From contig JAFGRD010000008.1 of NCBI GenBank assembly GCA_016935315.1, positions 1-64,000 on the forward strand: a stretch of 64,000 bases of DNA, written 5' to 3'. The stretch is from Pirellulales bacterium (GTDB lineage Bacteria > Planctomycetota > Planctomycetia > Pirellulales > Thermoguttaceae). The position numbers and the translations under genes were made by a program. The notes below the pieces were generated by a model. The model worked only from the letters and a program-made list of their open reading frames with translations. It ran no database searches and was not told the DNA's origin. Below, piece after piece: positions 9,505 to 19,088 of the stretch; positions within the stretch are counted from its first letter, which is position 1; each line of letters starts with the position of its first letter.

Positions 9505-10134
9505 ATGCGTTTGTCGCCGGAGCCCAGAACGGCTGAAGTTCCCGATTGGGATGCCCTGTATCGCCAGGGAACCCCTCCGTGGGAAACAGGCCACCCCGCC
9601 AAAGAGCTGGTCCGCGTGCTTGACCAGGGACTGATCCCGCCGGGGCGGACGCTGGAAGTCGGCTGCGGAACCGGTGCCGACGCCGTCTATCTGGCAACGC
9701 TGGGGTTCGAGGTCACGGCGGTCGATTCGTCGCCGCTGGCCATGGAGCGTGCCCGGGTTCGGGCGGAGCAACAAGACGTGGTCGCCCGATTCGTGCTGGC
9801 CGATGTGTTCGAGTTTGCCGCGACGGCCGGGCAGTTCGATCTGGTGTACGATGCGGGCTTCTACCATTTCATCCGCCGGACGGACCTTTCGCGGTTTTTG
9901 GACATGCTCTGGCGGGTGACGCGGCCGGGGTCGTACTATCTGGCCCTGGTGGGCAGCAGCGCGGAACGGGCAGCCGGCGGACCGCCCAGGGTGACCAACC
10001 AACAGGTTCGCGATGAGCTGGGGCGGGTGTTCGAGTTCGTCCACTTGCGGTCGTTCCGGTTCGAGAGCCCACGGCGCGAGCAGGGCTATCGCGGGTGGTC
10101 CTGTCTGATGCGGCGGCCGAAGATCCCAAGATGA
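9505..10134 (+). CDS. Class I SAM-dependent methyltransferase (TehB/TPMT-like)
   Basis: ATG at 9505 has GGAG six bases upstream; the open frame starts 31 codons earlier, inside the DUF1559 remnant. The opening DWDALYRQGTPPWETGHPAKEL is typical of thiopurine/tellurite-type small-molecule methyltransferases. AdoMet motif I is TLEVGCGTGADAVYLA, followed by VTAVDSSPLAMERA (acidic residue after strand 2) and FDLVYDAGFYHFI. At 209 residues it is full length. The substrate is unknown: it could be a thiol, a metalloid oxyanion or another small acceptor. Confidence 0.85.
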   Translation: MRLSPEPRTAEVPDWDALYRQGTPPWETGHPAKELVRVLDQGLIPPGRTLEVGCGTGADAVYLATLGFEVTAVDSSPLAMERARVRAEQQDVVARFVLADVFEFAATAGQFDLVYDAGFYHFIRRTDLSRFLDMLWRVTRPGSYYLALVGSSAERAAGGPPRVTNQQVRDELGRVFEFVHLRSFRFESPRREQGYRGWSCLMRRPKIPR

Positions 10135-10157
10135 CTCAACGACCAGGGAGAATACTG

Positions 10158-10556
10158 ATGAGAGCGACGGGCTGGACAGGCGTGCTTCTGGGCGTGGCTT
10201 TTTTGATAGCGGCCGGATGTGCCGGCCAGCCGGCGGAGGAAGCCGGCGATGCCGCGCCGGCGCCAACGATCGAATCGTCGCCGCCTGCTGAATTGCCGGC
10301 TGATCTCGACTCGCCCCCGGGTACGTCCGGCGAGGCCCAACTGCCGACCGCACCGGCGGTGGACACAGCACCGGCGGTGGACACAGCACCGGCGGCGGAC
10401 ACAGCACCGGCGGCGGACACAGCACCGGCGGCGGACACAGGGCCCAAGGAAGGCACGGTGGTCAGGGCCGTGGGCAAGGCGTTGTGGAAAGGGCTCCTCC
10501 GCACGGATTCCTCGGCCCCGGAAGACCCCGGCGAAGCGCCGCCGTTTGGCCCATAG
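10158..10556 (+). CDS. Proline/alanine-rich lipoprotein with tandem repeats
   Basis: AGGGAG lies eight bases before this ATG. A signal peptide ends in FLIAAGCAG (lipobox, Cys about residue 23). The mature protein is rich in Ala, Pro, Glu and Asp and contains five copies of A-P-A-[VA]-D-T in a row, which looks like a spacer or stalk. A short hydrophobic-basic tail (VRAVGKALWKGLLR) follows. No domain is recognised. It is probably an extracytoplasmic anchored linker protein. Confidence 0.6.
   Translation: MRATGWTGVLLGVAFLIAAGCAGQPAEEAGDAAPAPTIESSPPAELPADLDSPPGTSGEAQLPTAPAVDTAPAVDTAPAADTAPAADTAPAADTGPKEGTVVRAVGKALWKGLLRTDSSAPEDPGEAPPFGP
10350..10439 (+). repeat. 18-bp tandem repeat, five copies
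   Basis: The unit gcaccggcggyggacaca is repeated five times in frame inside the lipoprotein gene. The first two units have t and the last three have c at the variable base. Each encodes A-P-A-[VA]-D-T. Length variation by slippage would stay in frame. Confidence 0.9.
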
Positions 10557-10607
10557 CCGCCCCTGCCCGCCCGCGGAAGAAGCAGGGCCGCGCCGGCCAA
10601 GGGGTCC

Positions 10608-11558
10608 TCAGGGCGCGTTCCGAGATTCCGTTTCCGCTTTGACGTCCTCGTCCAGGCCGCCTTCGAGTTCGCGCTGGGCGATCCAGAAGCGACCGCCCCG
10701 ATCGACCCAGGCGGGCGCCGTGTTGGCATAGACGTCGCAGTTGCGGAGCACCGTTTCCGAATAGGGCAAGGTCAACACCTGGGCCCGGCCGTTGTTGCCG
10801 ATAATCGACCCGTCGATCTCCGCCCGCGAAGCGCCCCCGACGGTCACGCCGCTGCGGCCGTTGCCGCGCACGACGACGCCGGCGAGATAGACGTCGCGGG
10901 CACTGTTGCAGAGGTTGATGCCGTCGAGCTGAAATCCCTGGACGGTCAGATCGAGGATGGCCACGCCTCGAACGTGCAGCAGGGTGACGCCGGTCGGCAG
11001 ATGGGCATAGCTCAGGCGGTAATCCTGCGGCAGCTTGTTCGGCTCGACGCAGAAGTAGATGTGGCCGCCGTGCAGAGACCATTGCAGCGGATCGAGCTTC
11101 GGCGGGCTGTGGGCGAGGCTCTCGGCCACCACGCGAGTCACCGGAACATCGTCGAGAAACAACTGTTGATGGCTCATGTGCGGCGGGCGGAAACGAAACA
11201 CGGCGTCCCGACAGTGCTGCCAGGATTCCGGCGGAACCGGAGCCGAGCCGTCGAGGATTGCGCCGTTGCCCTGAATCGTCAACGGCTGCTGGTAATAGCC
11301 GCCGTGCCGATTGCCGACCAGGCTGATGCTCTCGCGGTACGGCTGATCGGTCTTGGCCAACACGATGCGGTCGCCGGCTTGGGCCAGTTGCAGGGCCCGG
11401 CCGATGGTCTGCACGGGCCCGGAGCCATCGGGGAGGGCCTGCTGTTGACGGCCGTTGTAGTGGTCGTCGCCCGCGGTATTGCTGACGTGAATCTCTCGCC
11501 CCACCGCCGACCCGGCCGATACGATCCACACAGCGAGCACAAAACTCATAGCACGCAT
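10608..11558 (-). CDS. Secreted right-handed beta-helix protein
   Basis: A short signal peptide (SFVLAVWIVSAGSAVG) is followed by EIHVSNTAGDDHYNGR, the usual opening of planctomycete parallel beta-helix proteins. PVQTIGRALQLAQAGDRIVL and the later run of short beta repeats (VAILDLTVQGFQLDGINL, VYLAGVVVRGNGRSGVTV, AEIDGSIIGNNG) fit the pectin-lyase-like / PbH1 fold. The 316 residues may include a carbohydrate-active site, but no lyase catalytic set is recognisable. It is probably periplasmic or extracellular. Confidence 0.75.
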   Translation of the reverse strand: MRAMSFVLAVWIVSAGSAVGREIHVSNTAGDDHYNGRQQQALPDGSGPVQTIGRALQLAQAGDRIVLAKTDQPYRESISLVGNRHGGYYQQPLTIQGNGAILDGSAPVPPESWQHCRDAVFRFRPPHMSHQQLFLDDVPVTRVVAESLAHSPPKLDPLQWSLHGGHIYFCVEPNKLPQDYRLSYAHLPTGVTLLHVRGVAILDLTVQGFQLDGINLCNSARDVYLAGVVVRGNGRSGVTVGGASRAEIDGSIIGNNGRAQVLTLPYSETVLRNCDVYANTAPAWVDRGGRFWIAQRELEGGLDEDVKAETESRNAP

Positions 11559-11596
11559 CAGCGAAGCTCCCCCGGTGAATTGCGATGGCCAGGCTG

Positions 11597-11670
11597 GGGC
11601 CTGTCAGGGCATGCACGGAAGAGGAAGGACTCGCGCGGCCGCCCTGCTCAACTTGTTGTCTGACAGGCCC
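11597..11670. repeat. 10-bp inverted repeat upstream of the beta-helix gene
   Basis: gggcctgtca (11597-11606) and tgacaggccc (11661-11670) are perfect inverted copies 54 bases apart. The same decamer opens the gap after the SH3b gene at 18937. It lies just upstream of the minus-strand beta-helix gene and abuts the MITE-like repeat. It could be an operator or the scar of an element. Confidence 0.4.
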
Positions 11671-11673
11671 TTA

Positions 11674-11771
11674 TTGATGTTTGTATGATGAAGGATCCGG
11701 GCCGACCAGCGGCAGGCCGGCCAAGTCGGGCTCCCGTTGGTCGCCCTTGCGCATGGAGTGTGTAAGCGTCA
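11674..11771 (-). repeat. MITE-like hairpin repeat, copy 1
   Basis: Reading the minus strand, it starts TGACGCTTACACACTCCATG, contains gcgaccaacgggagcccgac, and ends CATACAAACATCAATA. Three other copies lie at 23854, 25349 and 53336. The ends are imperfect inverted repeats (TTGACGCTTGCA-like against TTGATGTTTGTA), and on the left side of the plus strand it abuts TA. It separates the beta-helix gene from the phosphatase gene and encodes no protein. Confidence 0.8.
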
Positions 11772-11855
11772 GTAGAAAACCTAGCACACGTGGGCGCCGC
11801 GGGACGGCGGGAGGCCGAGCCTCCCTGCCAGCGGGATCCGCGCCGGCGCCGGCGA

Positions 11856-13667
11856 CTACTGTTTCGCATCGGATGCGGGCTTGCCGGCGGGCGTTTCCAG
11901 CCGCTTGGCTCGGGCATCGGCTTCGGCGGCGCGTCTGGCCGCGGCCTGTCTGGCCTCCTCTCGGACGCGCTCTCGGAGCGCTTCGCGGAGCCGCTGGCGA
12001 GGGTCTTCGCCGGCGCGAATGGGCACACGGCGCGGCACGGTCCCCGGTCCGACGCGGTTGCGGCTCTGCAAGGCACGCTCCCGCGGCGCATTGGTGGCCG
12101 CGTCCGGCTGCGGCGTCTCGACCGCGGCGGCCGGCTGCAGCGCCTCGGGAGCGGGTTGCGGCGGCGAATCGGTCCGGGAGCCGAAGGCGGCCTTCATCAC
12201 GGTGAACACGTCGGTATTATCGACGTACTTCCCGGAAAAACCCCAGAACTCGCCGGCCTTGGCATCGGTGCCGTCGACCAGCTCGGCGAACCGCTCGCTC
12301 CCCGGGCCGTTTGCCCAGAGCGGGACCAGCGCGTTGGTATGGCCGCCGGATCCGTACTGGCACTGGGGCAGGCGCCCCTTGCCTTGGCTCTTGACGGGCT
12401 GCCAGTTCAGGAACGTGTCGGTTCCCGCGTTGTAGTGGGGGTCGTCGTCGCCGTTGGCATAGGTGCCTTGACCCCAAAGCATGCCGCACTCGTGATCCGC
12501 GGTGACAATCACCAGCGTCTCGTCCCAACTGCTGTTGGCCTCGACCCAATCGACCACGGCCTGGACCGAGCGGTTGAAGTCGCCCATTTCTTCGACCATG
12601 CGGGCCAGGTTGTTGCTGTGGTTGGCCCAATCGACGGCGCCGCCCTCGACCATCAGGAAGAACCCGTCGGGATCTTCGGCCAAGACGTTCAGCGCCGCCC
12701 GGGTGATGGTCGCCAGCGCGGGGACGTTGGCGTTTTGCGGGGAGCCGGGGGCCATGTCTTTACCCTTGCGGTCGGCTTGCAGCGTGCTGTGCACGGGGGC
12801 GATACCCACGACCCGCCGGGACGGGCCGTCGCCGCCGGTTGCGGAGCGTTCGGCCAACGCTTCGAACTCGTCTTTTTGCTGGATAAGCTGCAAGCCGGCG
12901 TCCGGGTCGGCGCTGGTCAGGTCTTTCCACGCCTGTTTGCCGCCGACGTACTGGTAGTCGTCGTCGGAGCCGCCGTTGCGTCGTTTGCCGTTGTTGTCGT
13001 ACAGCGGATGGCCGGCGCCCATGATCACGTCGAGTCCGCTTTCGTAGAGCATTTCACGGAAGAGGGCGGCGTAGTTGTTTCGGCTGGGGTTGTGGGCCCA
13101 AACGGCCCCCGGCGTGGCGTGGCTGACCTGCACGCTGGAGATCGTGCCCGTGGCCTTGCCCAGGCGATCGGCGATTTCGGCGATGGTGGTCAGCCTCTTC
13201 TTCCCTTCCCAACTCATGGCCATTCGCCCGCGCGTGGTCTTCACCCCGGTGTACAGGGCGGTGGCCGCGGCGGCCGAGTCGGTGGCGGCGGTGTAGTTGT
13301 CCTTGCCGCGGGCGTAATTGAAGTTGCGCCACATCTGGCTCGGGTCGTATTCCTGGGCGATCGTGCCCGAGGCCCCGTTGGGGATCTTGCCGACCGACGC
13401 GGCCATCATCGCCCCGTCGGCGTTGACGTAATTGAGCATGTAGGTCGTGCAGCCGTAGTGGACCGCGAAGCGGTCGTAGGGCTGCTGGCCGAGCTGGCCG
13501 TGCTCGTAGTAGCTGGCGGCCTGCCAGGCGTTGAACCCGGCCCCGTCGGCGATCAGAAGAATCACGTTCTTCGCCGGTTGGGCCGCGAAAGCCTGCGAGA
13601 CCCACAGCACCATCGCCCACCCCAGCAGAACCGCAACCGACAACCTCATCCTGAACCTGTGCCACAT
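11856..13667 (-). CDS. Alkaline phosphatase (PhoA superfamily), exported
   Basis: The start has CCGGAGGG upstream and leads into a signal peptide (RLSVAVLLGWAMVLWVSQAFA). The alkaline phosphatase core follows: NVILLIADGAGFNAW (metal Asp), TAATDSAAAATALYTG (nucleophile Ser), FFLMVEGGAVDWANHSNN, IVTADHECGMLWG and GGHTNALVPLW. The first ~465 residues are a complete enzyme. The last ~140 residues are an added proline-rich linker and a highly charged Arg/Ala/Glu helix ending in Lys-Gln, of unknown role. It should release inorganic phosphate outside the cytoplasm. Its open frame runs far upstream in the wrong gene, so the internal start is preferred. Confidence 0.9.
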   Translation of the reverse strand: MWHRFRMRLSVAVLLGWAMVLWVSQAFAAQPAKNVILLIADGAGFNAWQAASYYEHGQLGQQPYDRFAVHYGCTTYMLNYVNADGAMMAASVGKIPNGASGTIAQEYDPSQMWRNFNYARGKDNYTAATDSAAAATALYTGVKTTRGRMAMSWEGKKRLTTIAEIADRLGKATGTISSVQVSHATPGAVWAHNPSRNNYAALFREMLYESGLDVIMGAGHPLYDNNGKRRNGGSDDDYQYVGGKQAWKDLTSADPDAGLQLIQQKDEFEALAERSATGGDGPSRRVVGIAPVHSTLQADRKGKDMAPGSPQNANVPALATITRAALNVLAEDPDGFFLMVEGGAVDWANHSNNLARMVEEMGDFNRSVQAVVDWVEANSSWDETLVIVTADHECGMLWGQGTYANGDDDPHYNAGTDTFLNWQPVKSQGKGRLPQCQYGSGGHTNALVPLWANGPGSERFAELVDGTDAKAGEFWGFSGKYVDNTDVFTVMKAAFGSRTDSPPQPAPEALQPAAAVETPQPDAATNAPRERALQSRNRVGPGTVPRRVPIRAGEDPRQRLREALRERVREEARQAAARRAAEADARAKRLETPAGKPASDAKQ

Positions 13668-13922
13668 GGCTGGGAAACCCTCCGGAAAAGATAGGAAACC
13701 AACTTGCCCTGTTTGCTCCGCCGCGAGCGCAGCCGTGGCCGGCCCCCTTGCGAAATCGCCCGCGACCCTCATTATAGCCAAAAGGCAAATCCGGGCCAGC
13801 GCGAAGGGCCGCCAAACAAAGCGGTGGGGGCCCAACCAGTTGACCGGTGGGGGCATGCGCGGTATTAATTCCCGTGGAATCGTTGCATTTTGCCGGCAGT
13901 CATCGACGCAAAGGGGCCGTTC

Positions 13923-14465
13923 ATGCGCGCAGAAATCAACGGCGGGACGCTTCAGTTGCACCAGGGCGACGTCACGCTCCAGGAGGTGGACGCGATCGTC
14001 AACGCGGCCAACAGCCGGCTGGCCGGAGGCGGGGGCGTCGACGGGGCCATCCATCGCCGCGGCGGCCCGACGATCATGGCCGAGACCGACGCGAAGTACC
14101 CCGAAGGATGTCGGACCGGGTCGGCCGTGATCTCCACGGCCGGAAACCTCGCGGCGAAGTTCGTCATCCACGCCGTGGGACCGGTCTGGCGCGGCGGCAG
14201 CCGCGGCGAGGCCGACCAGTTGGCCGGGGCCTATCGCCGCTGCTTCGAGTTGGCCGTCGAAAACGGCTGCCGCGGCGTCGCCCTGCCTGCGCTGAGCACC
14301 GGCGCCTATGGCTACCCGGTCGACCGGGCCGCGCGGGTGGCGCTGTCGACGGCGATCGAGTTTCTGCGGGAGCACGGCAAGCCGGAGCTGGTCCGGTTCG
14401 TGCTGTTCGACGCCGGCGCGTACGGGGCATTCGCGGCGGCGCTGGAGGAGCTGACGCGGGTCTAG
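13923..14465 (+). CDS. Macro-domain ADP-ribose hydrolase (YmdB-like)
   Basis: The 180-residue single-domain protein fits the O-acetyl-ADP-ribose deacetylase / ADP-ribosyl hydrolase group. Motifs are LHQGDVTLQEVDAIVNAANS, then LAGGGGVDGAIHRRGGPTI, CRTGSAVISTAGNL, FVIHAVGPVW, and GVALPALSTGAYGYPVDRAA. Asn and Asp residues of the ligand pocket (AIVNAANS, GGVDGAIH) are present. The ATG after the phage-like extension of the open frame is preferred, since homology begins with RAEINGGTLQLHQGD. It converges on leuS, with four bases between the stop codons. Confidence 0.92.
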   Translation: MRAEINGGTLQLHQGDVTLQEVDAIVNAANSRLAGGGGVDGAIHRRGGPTIMAETDAKYPEGCRTGSAVISTAGNLAAKFVIHAVGPVWRGGSRGEADQLAGAYRRCFELAVENGCRGVALPALSTGAYGYPVDRAARVALSTAIEFLREHGKPELVRFVLFDAGAYGAFAAALEELTRV

Positions 14466-14469
14466 TCGG

Positions 14470-17337
14470 CTACCTGACCACAAAATTCACCATCCGGCCG
14501 GGCACCACGATCACCTTCAGGATCGTCTTGCCTTCGAGCTGCTCGACGATGCGCGGATCGCTGCGGGCGGCTTTCTCCAACGCCGCCTTGTCGCAGTCGG
14601 CCGGCACCTGGATGCGGCTGCGGAGCTTGCCCTTGATCTGCACCGGCACCTCGATCGTGTCCTGCTTGATCCGCGCTTCGTCAAACGCCGGCCACGGCTC
14701 GTAGGCCAGCGTCCGGTCGTGGCCCAGGACCGCCCAGAGCTCTTCGGCCAGATGCGGTGCGAAAGGCGACAACAGCAGCAGGAACGACTCCAGGGCCGAC
14801 CTCGGCCGCGGGTCCTGCTTGAAGAAGTAGTTGGTGAACTCCATCATCCGGGCGATGGCCGTGTTGAACGCCATCGCGTCGAGGTCCTCGGTCACGGCCT
14901 TGATCGTCTTGTGCAGCACGCGGCTCTGCTCGGCGTCGGGCTCGACGTCCCGCACGGCCGGATGCAGTTGCACGGCCTCGGCCCGGTCGTCGACGATCAT
15001 CCGCCACACGCGATCCAGGAAGCCCCGCACGCCGCTCACACCGTCCATGCTCCAAGGCTTGACCGATTCGAGCGGTCCCATGAACATCTCGTACAGCCGC
15101 AGGCTGTCGGCGCCGTAGTCCCTAACCACGTCGTCGGGATTGACCACGTTGCCGCGACTCTTGGACATCTTGTACGCCCGGCTGTCGATGGCGATCTCGG
15201 TGTCGGCTTTCAGCACGAAGGCGTCGCCCTGCTTCTGAGCATGGTCGGCCTCGATCTTGACCGCAGTGACGGGTTCGCCGGTCTGTTTGACGACCTTTTG
15301 CCCTTCCGCGTCGCTGTGGACGGCCGACGCACTGACCCACTGGCCGGAAGGCGTCTGGTATGCGGTGAATTCCATCTCGCCGAGGATCATGCCCTGGTTG
15401 ACCAGCTTCTGGAACGGCTCGCTGGTGCTGACGTAGCCGCGGTCGTAGAGCACTTTGTGCCAGAAGCGGGCGTAAAGCAGGTGCAGCACGGCGTGCTCGG
15501 CGCCGCCGACGTAGAGATCGACCGGCATCCAGGCCTTCTCCACCTCGGGATCGACCAGAGCCCGGTCGTTCTTCGGGTCGAGGAACCGCAGGTAGTACCA
15601 GCAGGAGCCGGCCCATTGCGGCATGGTGTTCGTCTCGCGCTTGTACCGCTTGCCGTCGAGCGTAACGAAGAGCCAGTCGTCCGGCGCGGCGTCCAGCGGC
15701 GGCTCGGGGCGGTCGTGCCCGGCGTCGAAGGCCATCTTTTCGGGCAGGTCCAGCGGCAAGTCCTCGGGCGAAAGGGCGCGGATGTTCCCGGTGGGCTGCC
15801 CGGCGTCGTCCAGCTCGTGCAGGATCGGGAAGGGCTCGCCCCAGAAGTGTTGCCGGCTAAAGAGCCAGTCGCGGAGCTTGTAGTTGACGGCCGTTCGCCC
15901 TTGGCCGCGGGCGGCAAGGTCCTCGGCGATTTGCCGCTTGAAGTCGGGCGTGGCCAGCCCGTCGTACTTGCCCGAGTTGATGGCGACCCCGTCGGCGATG
16001 AACGCCATCTCGCCGGCCAGCAACTCCGCGCGCGGCACGTCGGCCCCTTCGCCCGGATCGACCACGGCCACGATCGGCAGATCGAACTCCTGGGCGAACT
16101 CGAAGTCGCGGGTGTCGTGGGCGGGCACGGCCATGATGGCCCCGGTGCCGTAGCTGATCAGCACGTAGTCGGCCACCCAGATCGGAATCGCCTCGTCGTT
16201 GACGGGATTGATCGCGTAGGAGCCGGTGAACACACCGGTCTTCTCTTTCGAGAGGTCGGTCCGATCGAGGTCGCTTTTCTGGGCCGCCTTGCGGCAATAG
16301 GCCTCGACGGCCGCTTGCTGGCCGGGCGTGGTCAGCCGCTCGACGAACGGGTGTTCCGGGGCGACGACCATGTAGGTGGCGCCGAAGAGCGTGTCGGGGC
16401 GGGTGGTGAAGATCCGCAGCACCTCGTCGCCCGGCTTGCGCGGATAGCCGGCCAGGCGGCGGTCCGACTGCCAGCCTTGGTACTCCCTGTCCGTCGGCCT
16501 GCCGTCGGCGCCGGCCAGCGTGCCGATGAAGAAGTCGACCTCGGCCCCGGTGCTGCGGCCGATCCAGTTGCGCTGCAGGGCCTTGATGCTGTCGGACCAG
16601 TCGAGGCCGTCGAGGTCCTTTTCGAGCCGGTCGGCGTAGGCGGTGATTCGCAACATCCACTGGCGCAGGGGGATTCGCACGACGGGGTGGCCGCCGCGTT
16701 CGCTCACCCCGCCGACGACCTCCTCGTTGGCCAGCACGGTGCCCAGGGCGGGACACCAATTCACCGGCGCTTCGAGTTGATAGGCAAGGCGATGCTCGTC
16801 GCGGTATCGGGCAACCGCCGCGTCGCCATCGGCCGCGACTTCCTCGGGAATCGGCAGCTCGGCGATCGGGCGGCCCTGCTGCCGCGCACGGTCGAACCAG
16901 GTGTCGAACAGCACCAGGAAGATGAACTGGGTCCAGCAGGAGTATTCGACGTCGGTGGTGGCCAGCTCGCGGTCCCAGTCGTAGCTGAAGCCGATCATCT
17001 TCAACTGGCGGCGAAAGTTGGCGATGTTCTTCTCGGTAGTCACCCGGGGATGCGTGCCCGTCTTCTTGGCGTGCTGTTCGGCCGGCAACCCGAAGGCGTC
17101 CCAGCCCATGGGGTGGACGACGCTGGTGCCCTTCATGCGGTGGTAGCGGCAGACGATATCGGTGGCCGTATAGCCTTCCGGATGGCCCACGTGCAGTCCG
17201 TCGCCGCTGGGGTAGGGGAACATGTCCAGCACGTAGAGCTTGCGGTCCTTGGGCAGCCGGGGGGCGGCGAAGGTCCGGTTGTCTTCCCAATACTTCTGCC
17301 ACTTCGGCTCGATCGTGGCGGGATTGTAGCGAGGCAT
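14470..17337 (-). CDS. leuS: Leucine--tRNA ligase
   Basis: Class I synthetase of 955 residues. The HIGH motif appears as [12 protein letters not shown] (about residues 47-58). The CP1 editing domain has [20 protein letters not shown] (about residue 310) and [16 protein letters not shown]. The KMSKS motif is [17 protein letters not shown] (about residue 725). The C-terminal helical tRNA-binding part ends in [19 protein letters not shown], close to the family's usual tail. A large insertion after the editing domain (about 630-720, with [17 protein letters not shown] and [13 protein letters not shown]-like text) matches the leucine-specific domain region. Function: charging tRNA-Leu with proofreading. 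Confidence 0.97.
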   Translation of the reverse strand: MPRYNPATIEPKWQKYWEDNRTFAAPRLPKDRKLYVLDMFPYPSGDGLHVGHPEGYTATDIVCRYHRMKGTSVVHPMGWDAFGLPAEQHAKKTGTHPRVTTEKNIANFRRQLKMIGFSYDWDRELATTDVEYSCWTQFIFLVLFDTWFDRARQQGRPIAELPIPEEVAADGDAAVARYRDEHRLAYQLEAPVNWCPALGTVLANEEVVGGVSERGGHPVVRIPLRQWMLRITAYADRLEKDLDGLDWSDSIKALQRNWIGRSTGAEVDFFIGTLAGADGRPTDREYQGWQSDRRLAGYPRKPGDEVLRIFTTRPDTLFGATYMVVAPEHPFVERLTTPGQQAAVEAYCRKAAQKSDLDRTDLSKEKTGVFTGSYAINPVNDEAIPIWVADYVLISYGTGAIMAVPAHDTRDFEFAQEFDLPIVAVVDPGEGADVPRAELLAGEMAFIADGVAINSGKYDGLATPDFKRQIAEDLAARGQGRTAVNYKLRDWLFSRQHFWGEPFPILHELDDAGQPTGNIRALSPEDLPLDLPEKMAFDAGHDRPEPPLDAAPDDWLFVTLDGKRYKRETNTMPQWAGSCWYYLRFLDPKNDRALVDPEVEKAWMPVDLYVGGAEHAVLHLLYARFWHKVLYDRGYVSTSEPFQKLVNQGMILGEMEFTAYQTPSGQWVSASAVHSDAEGQKVVKQTGEPVTAVKIEADHAQKQGDAFVLKADTEIAIDSRAYKMSKSRGNVVNPDDVVRDYGADSLRLYEMFMGPLESVKPWSMDGVSGVRGFLDRVWRMIVDDRAEAVQLHPAVRDVEPDAEQSRVLHKTIKAVTEDLDAMAFNTAIARMMEFTNYFFKQDPRPRSALESFLLLLSPFAPHLAEELWAVLGHDRTLAYEPWPAFDEARIKQDTIEVPVQIKGKLRSRIQVPADCDKAALEKAARSDPRIVEQLEGKTILKVIVVPGRMVNFVVR

Positions 17338-17583
17338 GGTACGGTCCGCTTTCGGGAGGTGCGAGGATGAACAAACCTACCATATTAACGCTTTAGGCCA
17401 AACGCGGCAAAGGGAGCAAGCTGCACAGGCCTGCTCCCGCGCCGGTCCGCGCCTCGGCACCCCGGCAACGCGCTGGAACTGCCCTTGAATCGCGCGGCGT
17501 TTTTCGCTACAAGCCCGCGGTCTACCTTTCTCTGTGCTTTTCACTTTCTCCATATCGAACCCGTTTCGACCGGGAGGCATCTC

Positions 17584-18936
17584 ATGCGCCGGTATTCTGC
17601 TGCGTTCGTTCTCTGTCTGGTACTCGCGTCGTCCGCGATGGGCGAAGAGCGGATTTTTCCCTACAAGGCCTATATTTCCCGCGACGACGTCTATGTCCGC
17701 AGCGGCCCCGGGCAGACCTATTACCCCACCGACAAGCTCAAAGCAGGCCAGGAGGTCGAGATCTACCGCCATGACCCCGGAGGGTGGTACGCAATCAAGC
17801 CGCCGGAGGCCAGCTTCACCTGGGTCTCTGCACGGTTTCTCAAGCCGGGGGTCGATAATCTGGCCGTGGTGACCGAAGACCGCGTGGCCGCCCGGGTGGG
17901 CAGCCGTTTCAGCGACATCCGCGACGTCATCCAAGTGCGGCTCCACAAGGCCGAGGTGGTCGACATTCTGGAGATGGCCGAAACGGGCAGCGCGTCCGAT
18001 CCGGTGAAGTGGTGTAAGATTGCCCCGCCTTCGGGCGAGTTTCGTTGGGTTTTCGGCAAGTACGTCGACCCCGACTACCAGGATGGAATCCGCAAGACGC
18101 CGGCCGCCGACAAGGGCCCGGTGCCGGGCGATTCGGTCGTCGTGCCGCCGCCGACCGCCCCAATTGCCGCCGATTCGCCCAAGACTGCCGCAGGGCCGCC
18201 GCAATCGCGGCCACCGGACAACCCCATGTCGCCGGAGCGGACCGAATCGCCGGAGGATCCGCCCGTTGCCGCTGCTTTGCCGGCCGGGACGGCGGTCGCC
18301 GTGCGGTCGCCGGGCGATCGGCAGTTGCCGCCGGACGACGTGGACCGGTTGGACCTTGCCCCGCTGGTGCCTCGGACGCTCTCGCCGGATGAATATCGCG
18401 AGCGGATCCAGCAGCTCGACGTCGATCTGTCGGTCATGGTGGCCGAAGAGCCCACCGTGTGGGACTTCCGCGACATGCGGCTGCAGGCCGATGAGCTGGC
18501 CGACCAGGCCCAGACGGCCGTCGAGCGGGGCTTTGCCCGCGTGCTGTTGAACAAAATCGACCGCTTCGACGACCTCAAGCTGCGTTACGATCGGATCGAG
18601 TCGGTCCGCAGGCAGGCGGAACACTCCCGGAGTTTTGCCGACCTGGAGCGACGGGACCGGACCGTGGTCAGGCGGCCGCAGCCCGAGGACCGCTTCGACG
18701 GGGTGGGCCAGTTGACGCGGGTGGTTTCCGAAAAGCTCGGGGCCCCGCGATACGCGCTGGTCGACCGCGACGGCCAGGTACGCTGCTACGTGAGTCCCGC
18801 GCCGGGAATGAACCTGCGCTATTACGTCGGCCAGGAAGTGGGTGTCAGCGGCACTCGCGGCTACATGCCCGAGCAGAGGGCCCACCACGTCATGGCCCAG
18901 CACGTCAACGTGCTCGACGGCGGTCGGATTCGCTGA
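17584..18936 (+). CDS. Secreted protein with tandem bacterial SH3 domains
   Basis: GGGAGG nine bases upstream marks this start; a signal peptide (RRYSAAFVLCLVLASSAMG) follows. Residues ~24-85 (AYISRDDVYVRSGPGQTYYP ... WYAIKPP) and ~100-165 (VAARVGSRFSDIRDVIQVRL ... WCKIAPP) are two SH3b-like units. A proline-rich stretch (about 180-260) leads to a helical region and a C-terminal beta domain (YALVDRDGQVRCYVSPAPGM, VGQEVGVSGTRGY) that looks like another SH3-type barrel. Bacterial SH3 domains usually bind cell-wall or surface ligands. It is probably an envelope protein. Confidence 0.75.
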   Translation: MRRYSAAFVLCLVLASSAMGEERIFPYKAYISRDDVYVRSGPGQTYYPTDKLKAGQEVEIYRHDPGGWYAIKPPEASFTWVSARFLKPGVDNLAVVTEDRVAARVGSRFSDIRDVIQVRLHKAEVVDILEMAETGSASDPVKWCKIAPPSGEFRWVFGKYVDPDYQDGIRKTPAADKGPVPGDSVVVPPPTAPIAADSPKTAAGPPQSRPPDNPMSPERTESPEDPPVAAALPAGTAVAVRSPGDRQLPPDDVDRLDLAPLVPRTLSPDEYRERIQQLDVDLSVMVAEEPTVWDFRDMRLQADELADQAQTAVERGFARVLLNKIDRFDDLKLRYDRIESVRRQAEHSRSFADLERRDRTVVRRPQPEDRFDGVGQLTRVVSEKLGAPRYALVDRDGQVRCYVSPAPGMNLRYYVGQEVGVSGTRGYMPEQRAHHVMAQHVNVLDGGRIR

Positions 18937-19088
18937 GGGCCTGTCAAAGGGCGCGCCGCGCGGTTACGATGTCGGGTGTAGCGTCGCTTCTTGCGCAGTG
19001 AGAACGGAGCGGCTCCGTCTGGTCGCGTGTGCAGACACTTGCCCGCTCCGCGGAGCTGGTGGCAAGAGGAATCCGGCCGAGGAGTGCC

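Noticed and set aside
11856-14483. Alkaline phosphatase of 875 residues
   Set aside because: The first ~270 codons lie antisense to the macro-domain gene and lack homology. The signal peptide and ribosome site at 13667 mark the start.
14719-17370. 883-codon open frame on the plus strand
   Set aside because: It is antisense to leuS, which has all its motifs; no independent start signal or domain.
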